Position numbers and translations under genes: made by a program. The notes beneath the pieces were generated by a model. That model was not told the DNA's origin. It did no database searches and was given only the letters and a program-made list of their open reading frames with translations. A DNA stretch of 64,000 nucleotides, taken from Limnohabitans kasalickyi (lineage in GTDB: Bacteria > Pseudomonadota > Gammaproteobacteria > Burkholderiales > Burkholderiaceae_C). Location of the stretch: assembly GCA_965234325.1 (NCBI GenBank), contig OZ248420.1:74668-138667 (forward strand), in the 5' to 3' direction. Below, one piece after another: positions 34,106-41,552 of the stretch (position 1 is the stretch's first letter; each line of letters opens with the position of its first letter).

Positions 34106-35671
34106 TCATCGACGCAACAAAACACGCAGCTTTAAGCCTGTGAGTGACAGCGTACCAAAGTACAACAGCGCACTGCCTGCCAACACGCCCGCCATCAAAC
34201 CCACGCGCAAAAACGGTGTGGCGTGCAAAGCCGTCCAATCCCAAAACTGAGCAGCCCAAGTCAGCCACCCACCCAGCACGGCGCACGCCACCAGTACTTG
34301 TAATACAAAGCGCAACCAGCCCGCGCTCATCACATACGTGCCGTTATGGCGCAAGCCCCACAGCAGCCAAGCCGCGTTGACCAAGGCACCCAAACCAATA
34401 GACAGAGCCAGACCGGCATGGGCGAAGTAAGGGACCAGCACCAAATTAAGCAGTTGTGTGATGACCAACACCGCCACCGCGATGCGTACCGGTGTGCGTA
34501 TGTTTTGACTGGCGTAATAACCAGGTGCCAGCACCTTGATGGCCACTAACCCGAGCAAGCCCACGCCATAGCCCATCAAGGCAAGCGTGGTTTGCTGCAC
34601 GTCGTGCGCACTGAACGCCCCGTAGTTGTAAAGCACCGCGACCAGGGCTTTGGAAAACACGAGCAAAGCCAACGCACAAGGCAGCGCTAACACCACCACC
34701 AAACGCAAACCCCAGTCCAGCATGTCTGAATATTTGGCCGTATCGTTAGCCGCTTTGGCAGCAGAGAGCTGGGGCATCAGCACCACGCCCAGTGCCACGC
34801 CCAACAAAGCCGTCGGAAACTCCATCAAACGATCGGCATAACTGAGCCAACTCACGCTGCCCGCCACCAAGTGCGAGGCAATTTGGGTATTGATCAACAG
34901 CGAAATTTGCGCCACGCTCACGCCCAGCAAGGCGGGCACCATGAGCTGCAAGATGCGCTTAGGGCCCGGGCCTGACCAAGCGTGACGAATATCGCGCCAA
35001 CGTAAGCCAATGCGTGGCAACAGCCCCAAACGACGCAGTGCCACCAGTTGCACACTGAGTTGCGCTAGACCGCCCAGCATGACGCCGCCAGCCAAGGCAT
35101 AAATGGGCGGTACACCCAAGCTGCCCAACCACGGCCCGCCCCACCAAGCCGCCACGATCATCGACACGTTCAGCAAAACTGGCGTGGCCGCTGGCACCGC
35201 AAAGCGCTTCCAAGTGTTGAGCACCCCCGCCGCCAGCGCCACCAACGACATGAAAGCGATGTAGGGAAACATCCAACGGGTCAAGACCACAGCCACCTCA
35301 AAACCCTCGGATGACTGCTGCAAACCGCTGGCCATGGCCCACACCAACCAAGGCGCGGCTAAAACGCCCAAAACAGAGGTCACAAAAAGCGCCCACGCCA
35401 ACAACGTAGCGACTTGGCTGATCAATGCATGGGTCGCCTCATCGCCTTGCTGCTGGCGGCTGGCCGCCAAAACAGGCACAAAGGCTTGGCTGAAGGCGCC
35501 CTCAGCAAACAAGCGTCGAAACAAATTGGGAATCCGAAACGCCACATTGAAGGCATCGGTCAAGGCGCTGGCACCGAAGGTGGAGGCAATGAGGAGTTCA
35601 CGCATCAAACCCGTGATGCGTGAAATGAGGGTCAAGCCCGAGACGATGGAAACAGATTTGAACAGTGACAC
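34106..35671 (-). CDS. murJ: Lipid II flippase MurJ
   Basis: 521 residues from a GTG at 35671 giving (M)SLFKSVSIVSGLTLISRITG, the standard MurJ N-terminus. The open frame continues to 35737, but the rpsT promoter lies there. About fourteen membrane helices; the family stretch RIPNLFRRLFAEGAFSQAFVPV is present. It moves lipid-linked peptidoglycan precursor across the inner membrane. Confidence 0.93.
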   Translation of the reverse strand: MSLFKSVSIVSGLTLISRITGLMRELLIASTFGASALTDAFNVAFRIPNLFRRLFAEGAFSQAFVPVLAASRQQQGDEATHALISQVATLLAWALFVTSVLGVLAAPWLVWAMASGLQQSSEGFEVAVVLTRWMFPYIAFMSLVALAAGVLNTWKRFAVPAATPVLLNVSMIVAAWWGGPWLGSLGVPPIYALAGGVMLGGLAQLSVQLVALRRLGLLPRIGLRWRDIRHAWSGPGPKRILQLMVPALLGVSVAQISLLINTQIASHLVAGSVSWLSYADRLMEFPTALLGVALGVVLMPQLSAAKAANDTAKYSDMLDWGLRLVVVLALPCALALLVFSKALVAVLYNYGAFSAHDVQQTTLALMGYGVGLLGLVAIKVLAPGYYASQNIRTPVRIAVAVLVITQLLNLVLVPYFAHAGLALSIGLGALVNAAWLLWGLRHNGTYVMSAGWLRFVLQVLVACAVLGGWLTWAAQFWDWTALHATPFLRVGLMAGVLAGSALLYFGTLSLTGLKLRVLLRR

Positions 35672-35702
35672 GGCTCTGAGTGTAGCGAGCGCTGCGTTTG
35701 TG

Positions 35703-35722
35703 GCTACAATCGTGGGCTTTGC
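35703..35722 (+). promoter_or_regulatory. rpsT promoter -10/start-site motif
   Basis: GCTACAATCGTGGGCTTTGC, with TACAAT as -10. It differs from the rplS motif at only 3 of 20 positions. It sits 34 bp upstream of the rpsT start. Confidence 0.65.
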
Positions 35723-35755
35723 TGGCATCATCCACAAACCTCTAGGAAACTTATC

Positions 35756-36055
35756 ATGGCATCAGCTAAACCCAAGAAAAAAAACCCACGTCTGGCATCA
35801 GGTCGTAAACGCGTCCGCCAAGACATCAAAATCAATGCCGCCAACACCTCGTTGCGCTCGAAGTACCGCACCGCGGTGAAGAACGTCGAGAAAGCCGTTT
35901 TGGCTGGCGACAAAACCAAAGCCACCGAACTGTTTGCCAAGATGCAAGCTGTGGTGGACACGGTTGCCGACAAAGGCATCTTCCACAAGAACAAAGCTGC
36001 TCGCGATAAGAGCCGCCTCTCCACCAAGGTCAAGGCCTTGGCACTCGCCGCCTGA
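35756..36055 (+). CDS. rpsT: 30S ribosomal protein S20
   Basis: 99 residues. MASAKPKKKNPRLASGRKRVRQD is a typical betaproteobacterial S20 start. The helical body has NTSLRSKYRTAVKNVEKAV and ends RLSTKVKALALAA. Single gene with its own promoter and terminator. Confidence 0.98.
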   Translation: MASAKPKKKNPRLASGRKRVRQDIKINAANTSLRSKYRTAVKNVEKAVLAGDKTKATELFAKMQAVVDTVADKGIFHKNKAARDKSRLSTKVKALALAA

Positions 36056-36130
36056 TCACTCAGGCAAACAGCCCGGCTTGATCCGTCAAGCCGCCGTTTG
36101 TAACGGGTGCGCTGCCAGCAAAGAAAAAGC

Positions 36131-36157
36131 AAAAAGCCGCTGTGAAGCGGCTTTTTT
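36131..36157 (+). terminator. Intrinsic terminator of rpsT
   Basis: AAAAGCCGC-TGTGAA-GCGGCTTTTTT, 76 bp after the stop. Flanking A and T runs could also serve the DUF3579 gene on the other strand. Confidence 0.9.
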
Positions 36158-36197
36158 GTTGCCTCGACTTTTTCAAGCCAAGCGCCAAGGTTCTACG

Positions 36198-36515
36198 TTA
36201 TTTGGGGGGAGTCTCGGGCAAAAGACAAGCTTCGACCACTTGCAAGCCGTTGTCTTTGGCAAAGTTCATCACAAAACTCCAAGCCATAGGCTCTTCATCG
36301 CGCAAGTCGGTGTGAACAATCACGCACTTGTTGCCCTCCAAGGTATTGGGCACACACCAGGGCGAATAGCTCAAATGGCTACCCGGCGTTGCGCCGCCTG
36401 GGCGAAACTGGCTCATCACACCCGCCAAACGCTCAGCCCAATCGCTGGGGCGGAATGTGCGTCCTTCTTGGGTGAGTCCCAGGATAAATACTTCTTTGGC
36501 AGAGGGTGAGACCAT
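36198..36515 (-). CDS. DUF3579 protein
   Basis: 105 residues from the ATG at 36515 (MVSPSAKEVFILGLTQEGRTFRP). The order RPSDWAERLAGVMSQF then YSPWCVPNTLEGNKCVIV is the DUF3579 pattern. These are small cytoplasmic proteins found in betaproteobacteria, commonly beside rpsT and argD/argF as here. No function is known. It is divergent from argD and shares an intergenic palindrome with it. Confidence 0.85.
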   Translation of the reverse strand: MVSPSAKEVFILGLTQEGRTFRPSDWAERLAGVMSQFRPGGATPGSHLSYSPWCVPNTLEGNKCVIVHTDLRDEEPMAWSFVMNFAKDNGLQVVEACLLPETPPK

Positions 36516-36585
36516 CGGGTAGATGCTGAATGTTGGGCTTGAGCGAAGGGGGATCTCCCTCTGTCGCCAGTGTGTCATGCATTCT

Positions 36586-36599
36586 ATCTTATATAAGAC
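36586..36599. promoter_or_regulatory. Palindromic operator candidate, argD/DUF3579
   Basis: ATCTTATATAAGAC contains the perfect 12-bp palindrome TCTTATATAAGA. It differs by one base from the palindrome between mdh and gntR (46941-46954, read on the minus strand) and covers a likely -10 (TATAAG) for argD. Confidence 0.5.
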
Positions 36600-36690
36600 T
36601 TATGGCTTTTTAGCGTCATGCGGGTGCCAGGGCGAACGTCGCGAGGCAGTTTCACGAAAGCGTCAAAAGCTGCCTCTAAAATCACGCTTC

Positions 36691-36725
36691 AACGGCTCAA
36701 CCTTCGTTGGGTCGTTTTTATTTTT
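36691..36725 (+). promoter_or_regulatory. Terminator hairpin in the argD leader (possible attenuator)
   Basis: An 11-bp stem (AACGGCTCAAC, loop CTTC, GTTGGGTCGTT, with two G-U pairs) runs into TTTTTATTTTT. The argD Shine-Dalgarno GGAG begins immediately after the U-tract. A second stem, GAGGCAG/CTGCCTC (36650-36676), lies just upstream. Confidence 0.55.
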
Positions 36726-36734
36726 GGAGTTGAC

Positions 36735-37931
36735 ATGACCACGCCTGCCGCATCCCCTCATTGCATGAACACCTATGGCCGCCTGCCAATGACTGTGTCG
36801 CATGGCCGAGGTTTACGCGTGTGGGATGTCGACGGCAAGTGTTATCTCGACGCCTTGGCTGGCATCGCCGTCAACACCTTGGGCCACGCTCACCCCAAGC
36901 TCACCCCCGCCTTGCAAGACCAAGTGGGAAAGATGATGCACAGCTGCAACTACTACCACATCCCCTTGCAAGAAGCACTGGCAGCCAAGCTGGTCGAGTT
37001 GTCGGGCATGACCAACGTGTTCTTTTGCAACAGCGGCTTGGAAGCCAATGAAGCAGCGCTGAAACTGGCGCGCAAGTTCGGTCATATGAAGGGCATTGAG
37101 TCGCCAGAGATCGTGGTCTACGAAAAGTCCTTCCATGGCCGCTCATTGGCGACCCTTGCCGCCACGGGTAACGACAAAATCAAAGAAGGTTTTGGACCCA
37201 TGATGGGTGGATTCGTCCGCGTACCTGTGAACGACATCGACGCACTGAAAAAAGCCACTGAAGGCAACCCCAATGTGGTGGCGGTGTTCATGGAAGCCAT
37301 CCAAGGCGAAGGTGGCGTGACGCCCATGCGCGCTGAGTACATGCAGCAAGTTCGCCAGCTGTGCGACGCCCGCGATTGGCTCATGATGATTGACGAAGTG
37401 CAATGCGGCATGGGCCGCACGGGCAAATGGTTTGCACACCAATGGGCAGGCATCGTGCCTGACGTGATGCCTTTGGCCAAAGGCTTGGGTTCTGGCGTGC
37501 CGATTGGTGCGGTGGTGGCTGGCCCCAAAGCTGCCCACATCTTCCAACCGGGCAACCATGGCACCACCTTTGGTGGTAACCCGCTGTCGATGCGCGCCGG
37601 TGTAGAAACCATCCGCATCATGGAAGAAGACCAATTGCTCAACAACGTGAGCCAAGTCAGCGCTCACCTCCACGCAGCACTCCACCGAGAGCTTGATGGC
37701 GTGCAAGGCGTGAAAGAAATTCGCGGCCAAGGCTTGATGATTGGCATCGACCTCGACCGTTCATGTGGCGCGTTGATGCAACGTGCACTCGACGCGGGCT
37801 TGTTGCTCAGCGTGACGGCAGACAGCGTGGTGCGTTTGGTGCCACCGCTCATCATCACCGAGGCAGAGGCCGACGAAGTGGTGGCCATCCTTGTGCCGCT
37901 TATCAAAACTTTCTTGGCAGAAGCCGCATGA
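36735..37931 (+). CDS. argD: Acetylornithine aminotransferase
   Basis: 398 residues from the ATG at 36735 with GGAG upstream. Class III PLP aminotransferase of arginine synthesis. FFCNSGLEANEAALKLARKFG binds the cofactor phosphate, LMMIDEVQCGMGRTG carries the cofactor Asp, and PLAKGLGSGVPIGAVV the Schiff-base Lys. The stop overlaps the argF start (ATGA). A dual role in lysine (DapC) is common in the family but cannot be judged here. Confidence 0.94.
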   Translation: MTTPAASPHCMNTYGRLPMTVSHGRGLRVWDVDGKCYLDALAGIAVNTLGHAHPKLTPALQDQVGKMMHSCNYYHIPLQEALAAKLVELSGMTNVFFCNSGLEANEAALKLARKFGHMKGIESPEIVVYEKSFHGRSLATLAATGNDKIKEGFGPMMGGFVRVPVNDIDALKKATEGNPNVVAVFMEAIQGEGGVTPMRAEYMQQVRQLCDARDWLMMIDEVQCGMGRTGKWFAHQWAGIVPDVMPLAKGLGSGVPIGAVVAGPKAAHIFQPGNHGTTFGGNPLSMRAGVETIRIMEEDQLLNNVSQVSAHLHAALHRELDGVQGVKEIRGQGLMIGIDLDRSCGALMQRALDAGLLLSVTADSVVRLVPPLIITEAEADEVVAILVPLIKTFLAEAA

Positions 37932-38869
37932 CCCAAACGCTGAAACACTACCTGCAATTCACCGACCTCACGGCCGATGAATACGCCTACTTGTTCACAC
38001 GGGCTGCGTTCATCAAAAAGAAATTCAAAGCCTACGAGAAGCACCATTCACTGGCCGACCGTACGATGGCCATGATTTTCGAAAAAGCCTCTACGCGTAC
38101 CCGTGTGAGCTTTGAAGCCGGTATGTACCAGCTGGGTGGTTCGGTGGTGCACTTGACCACGGGCGACAGCCAACTCGGACGCGCAGAGCCCATCGAAGAC
38201 AGCGCCAAAGTCATCAGCCGCATGACTGACTTGGTCATGATCCGCACTTACGGGCAAGACAAGATCAACACCTTTGCAGCCAATTCGCGCGTGCCCGTCA
38301 TCAACGGCTTGACCAACGAATTTCACCCCTGCCAAATCATGGCGGACTTGTTCACCTTCATCGAACACCGCGGCTTGACCGCGCATCCCCTAGAGTGCCT
38401 CAAAGGCAAAGTGGTGGCTTGGGTGGGTGACGGCAACAACATGGCCAACACGTGGTTGCAAGCGGCCGATATGCTGGGCTTCACCGTTCACGTCAGCACG
38501 CCCAGCGGTTACGAAGTAGACCCTGCCATTGCAGGACTCTCCAACAGCGATTGCTACAAAGTTTTTACCGACCCCATGCAAGCTTGCCAAGGTGCAGACT
38601 TGGTCACCACCGACGTGTGGACCAGCATGGGCTATGAGGCTGAAAACGAAGCGCGCAAACAAGCCTTCAACGATTGGTGCGTGGACGCCGACATGATGGC
38701 GGCCGCCAAACCCGACGCGCTGTTCATGCATTGCCTGCCCGCCCACCGCGGCGAAGAAGTGTCGGCGGACGTGATCGATGGCCCGCAATCGGTCGTATGG
38801 GACGAAGCCGAAAACCGCATGCATGTGCAAAAAGCGCTCATGGAGTACCTGCTGCTCGGACGTCAGTGA
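37928..38869 (+). CDS. argF: Ornithine carbamoyltransferase
   Basis: 313 residues from the ATG at 37928, coupled to argD. The carbamoyl-phosphate site is STRTR (in EKASTRTRVSFE), with HPCQ (FHPCQIMADL) and the ornithine-site HCLPAHRGEEVS. It converts ornithine to citrulline. Confidence 0.97.
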   Translation: MTQTLKHYLQFTDLTADEYAYLFTRAAFIKKKFKAYEKHHSLADRTMAMIFEKASTRTRVSFEAGMYQLGGSVVHLTTGDSQLGRAEPIEDSAKVISRMTDLVMIRTYGQDKINTFAANSRVPVINGLTNEFHPCQIMADLFTFIEHRGLTAHPLECLKGKVVAWVGDGNNMANTWLQAADMLGFTVHVSTPSGYEVDPAIAGLSNSDCYKVFTDPMQACQGADLVTTDVWTSMGYEAENEARKQAFNDWCVDADMMAAAKPDALFMHCLPAHRGEEVSADVIDGPQSVVWDEAENRMHVQKALMEYLLLGRQ

Positions 38870-39174
38870 TGTCGGCCTGCACCAGCTGCGGCGCATGCTG
38901 CGCCAGCTTTCGGGTCGATTTCAGCGTGGAAGAAATGGACACACACGGCGGGTCTGTGCCCACTGGCTTGGGCCAAGAGCTCACGTCGACGATGTGCCGC
39001 ATGCGCGGCACCGATTACTCGCCACCGCGTTGCGCAGCACTCAGCGGCAAAGTGGGCGAAAAAGCCACTTGCGGCATTTACGAATGGCGCCCCTCCCCTT
39101 GCAGAGAGTTTGAAGAAGGCAGCGATGCGTGCCAACGTGCACGCATGCGCCACGGATTGCCTGCACTTAGCTAA
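38869..39174 (+). CDS. YkgJ-family cysteine cluster protein
   Basis: 101 residues; the start overlaps the argF stop by one base (TGATG). It begins MSACTSCGACCASFRVDF, the YkgJ/CxxCxxCC zinc- or iron-binding cluster, with later Cys in STMCRMRG, RCAAL, TCGIYEWRPSPCREF and DACQRAR. The overlap places it in the argD-argF operon, though no arginine role is known. Confidence 0.88.
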   Translation: MSACTSCGACCASFRVDFSVEEMDTHGGSVPTGLGQELTSTMCRMRGTDYSPPRCAALSGKVGEKATCGIYEWRPSPCREFEEGSDACQRARMRHGLPALS

Positions 39175-39180
39175 AGAGGT

Positions 39181-40401
39181 TCAAGGCTGACGGTAGCCGT
39201 AGAGCCAGGGCACATCCATCAAACGCGAGCCCATCAGGCGCAAGCCTAGATCGCGCCCCACGCGCAGAGGCCCAGAGGCATGAAATATTTGCCCATTGCG
39301 AATCGCCCTCGCCTGCACTCGCGCATTGCGTTGCCAGCGGACGCTGGCAAACTCCTGCAATCGTTCGGGCACATTCGCTGCTGATGCACCCAGTAATTTT
39401 TCAGCCAATGCATGTGCGTCTTCAATTGCCATGCCTGCGCCTTGCGCCAAATACGGCAGCATGGGGTGTGCGGCGTCGCCCACCAAAGCCACACGGCCTT
39501 GCACATGCTGTTGTGGGCCCTGCATAGCGGCTCTGCCGCACAAAGGCCACAAACGCCAATCGCGACAGGCAGCTATCAAATCAATCAACGGACGACAAGC
39601 ACCACGTAGGGCGTAGTGCAGTTCGGCCACAGTTTGCGATTCAGACTTCTTGGCATTCCATGTTTGCAAAACCTGCAAGTCGTGCGCATCGCTATCCAGC
39701 AAACGCCCTTCGGTCAAACACACCACATTCAAATACTCACCGCCTCGCACGGGGTAGCTCACCACGTGGGCTTGCGAACCCATCCACACCGACACATCTT
39801 GACTACGAAATTTCACAGGTAAATCGGCTTGTGCCACCAAGGCTCGGTAGGCGATGTGCCCCGTGAAGCTTGGCAAACCGTCCCCTAAAAGTTGTTGGCG
39901 TAGCGGGCTCCACACACCATCAGCAGCCAAGGCCATAGCCGCAGTGTGCTGCTGCCATTGCGCGTGCTGCATGACATCCAACACCACATCATCCGAAGAT
40001 TGGCTCACCTTCTGCACCACAGCGTCGCTGATCACCGTGACACCTTCGCGCGATGCTGCCTGCCATAACAGGCCATGTAAATCAGCGCGATGAAGGGTGG
40101 CATAAGGCGCACCATATGTTGCAGTCGCGTCTTTCAAAGGCAGTGTGGCAAACACCTCTCCTGTTGTCATGCTGCGCGCATGCAAGCCCGAAGGAAATGC
40201 TGCCACCTGCGTGAGGGCATCACCCAAACCCCAAGCTTGCAAAATGCGGGTCACATTTGGGCCTAGCTGCACACCAGCACCCACTTCTGAAAACGCGCCA
40301 GCCCGTTCAAACACGCTAGATTGCCAGCCTGCACGCGCAGCCGCGAAGCCTGCTGCCATGCCTGCAATGCCACCTCCTGCAATCAACACACTTCGATTCA
40401 T
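39181..40401 (-). CDS. FAD-dependent aromatic-ring monooxygenase (salicylate/3-hydroxybenzoate hydroxylase-like)
   Basis: 406 residues. The N-terminal Rossmann GGGIAGMAAGFAAARAGW binds FAD; the second FAD motif GDAAHPMLPYLAQGAGMAIEDA is that of class A flavoprotein hydroxylases. The closest named relatives by pattern are 3-hydroxybenzoate 6-hydroxylase and salicylate hydroxylase; substrate is not decided. It is divergent from a Bug-type solute receptor, suggesting uptake and hydroxylation of an aromatic acid. Confidence 0.88.
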   Translation of the reverse strand: MNRSVLIAGGGIAGMAAGFAAARAGWQSSVFERAGAFSEVGAGVQLGPNVTRILQAWGLGDALTQVAAFPSGLHARSMTTGEVFATLPLKDATATYGAPYATLHRADLHGLLWQAASREGVTVISDAVVQKVSQSSDDVVLDVMQHAQWQQHTAAMALAADGVWSPLRQQLLGDGLPSFTGHIAYRALVAQADLPVKFRSQDVSVWMGSQAHVVSYPVRGGEYLNVVCLTEGRLLDSDAHDLQVLQTWNAKKSESQTVAELHYALRGACRPLIDLIAACRDWRLWPLCGRAAMQGPQQHVQGRVALVGDAAHPMLPYLAQGAGMAIEDAHALAEKLLGASAANVPERLQEFASVRWQRNARVQARAIRNGQIFHASGPLRVGRDLGLRLMGSRLMDVPWLYGYRQP

Positions 40402-40489
40402 TGACGTGATTGTGCTATGCCGGCAGCGTCCAAAGTTCTCAAGCAGGGACCTGTGCTTTGTTACATTTAAAAATAAGGAGACTCAGACA

Positions 40490-41461
40490 ATGAAACGCCG
40501 CGCCCTCATTCAAGCCACGGCCAGTGCCAGCTTGCTGCCACTGTTCGCACAAGCCCAAGACAAATACCCCACCAAAACGATCACATGGATCTGCCCCTAC
40601 GCGGCAGGTGGTAACGCCGACAGCCGTTCTCGCCAAGTCGCCAAAGCCATGGGCAGCATATTGGGGCAGCCCATCATCATCGACAACAAAGCGGGTGCAG
40701 GCGGCAACATTGGCACCGAAGCCATTGCCCGTGGCAAGCCAGACGGCTACACCCTAGGTATGGGCAACTTCGCCCCCTTGGCCGTCAACCAAGCCTTGTT
40801 CAAAAAGCTCAACTTCGACCCACTCAACGACCTCACACCCATTTGCTTGATCGAGCGCGGCCCGCTCATTTTGATGGTGCGCAACGACTCGCCTTACAAA
40901 ACGGTGAAAGACCTCGTAGCAGCAGCCAAAGCATCCCCTGGCAAACTTAGCTACGCCTCTGGCGGCATCGGCGGTTCACACCATTTGAGCGGCGCCTTGT
41001 TTGAGCATGAAGCAGGCATCGACATGATTCATGCCCCCTACAAAAGCGGCTCTGCTGGCGCTACAGATTTGATGAGCGGCCAAGTGCACATGATGTTTGA
41101 ACAAATGTATGCCGCCATGCCCGCTATCCAAGGTGGACGCATGCGTGCCCTGGCCATCACCAGCAAAAAACGCGCTCCTCTTTTGCCCGATCTGCCCACC
41201 ATGGGAGAGCAAGGCTACCCAGCAGTGGAAGTGCTGAATTGGCAAGGCCTGATTGGTCCCAAAGGCATGTCGCCTGAGCTGGTCAAGCAACTCAACACCG
41301 TGTGCAACCAAGCGCTGCAAACGGCTGAGGTGAAAGACAAAATCTTGAGTCAAGGCAACGAGGTGGGCGGCGGCACGCCCGAGCAATTTGCGGCCCTCAT
41401 CAAGGCTGAAGCTCCCCGCTGGGCCAAAGTGGTGCGAGATGCAAAAATTGATCCTGAGTGA
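40490..41461 (+). CDS. Bug-family tripartite tricarboxylate transporter receptor
   Basis: 323 residues from the ATG at 40490, with AAGGAG upstream. Signal peptide MKRRALIQATASASLLPLFAQAQ. The mature part begins YPTKTITWICPYAAGGNADS, the Bug/TctC ligand-loop signature, with DNKAGAGGNIGTEAIARGKPDGYT next. It binds a carboxylate in the periplasm. No TctA/TctB membrane genes are in the window. The 88-bp divergent spacer links it to the monooxygenase. Confidence 0.93.
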   Translation: MKRRALIQATASASLLPLFAQAQDKYPTKTITWICPYAAGGNADSRSRQVAKAMGSILGQPIIIDNKAGAGGNIGTEAIARGKPDGYTLGMGNFAPLAVNQALFKKLNFDPLNDLTPICLIERGPLILMVRNDSPYKTVKDLVAAAKASPGKLSYASGGIGGSHHLSGALFEHEAGIDMIHAPYKSGSAGATDLMSGQVHMMFEQMYAAMPAIQGGRMRALAITSKKRAPLLPDLPTMGEQGYPAVEVLNWQGLIGPKGMSPELVKQLNTVCNQALQTAEVKDKILSQGNEVGGGTPEQFAALIKAEAPRWAKVVRDAKIDPE

Positions 41462-41477
41462 TTTTTAGCCACGCATA

Positions 41478-41513
41478 AAAAAACCCGCAAGGCTCGCGCT
41501 TTGCGGGTTTTTA
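41478..41513. terminator. Bidirectional terminator between the Bug receptor and acnB
   Basis: ACCCGCAA and TTTGCGGGT (with a 9-nt loop) are flanked by A7 and T5 runs, serving both convergent genes. Confidence 0.9.
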
Positions 41514-41552
41514 TCAACCAACACCGAAGCGCTGGGTGAAGACGCGGGCTGC

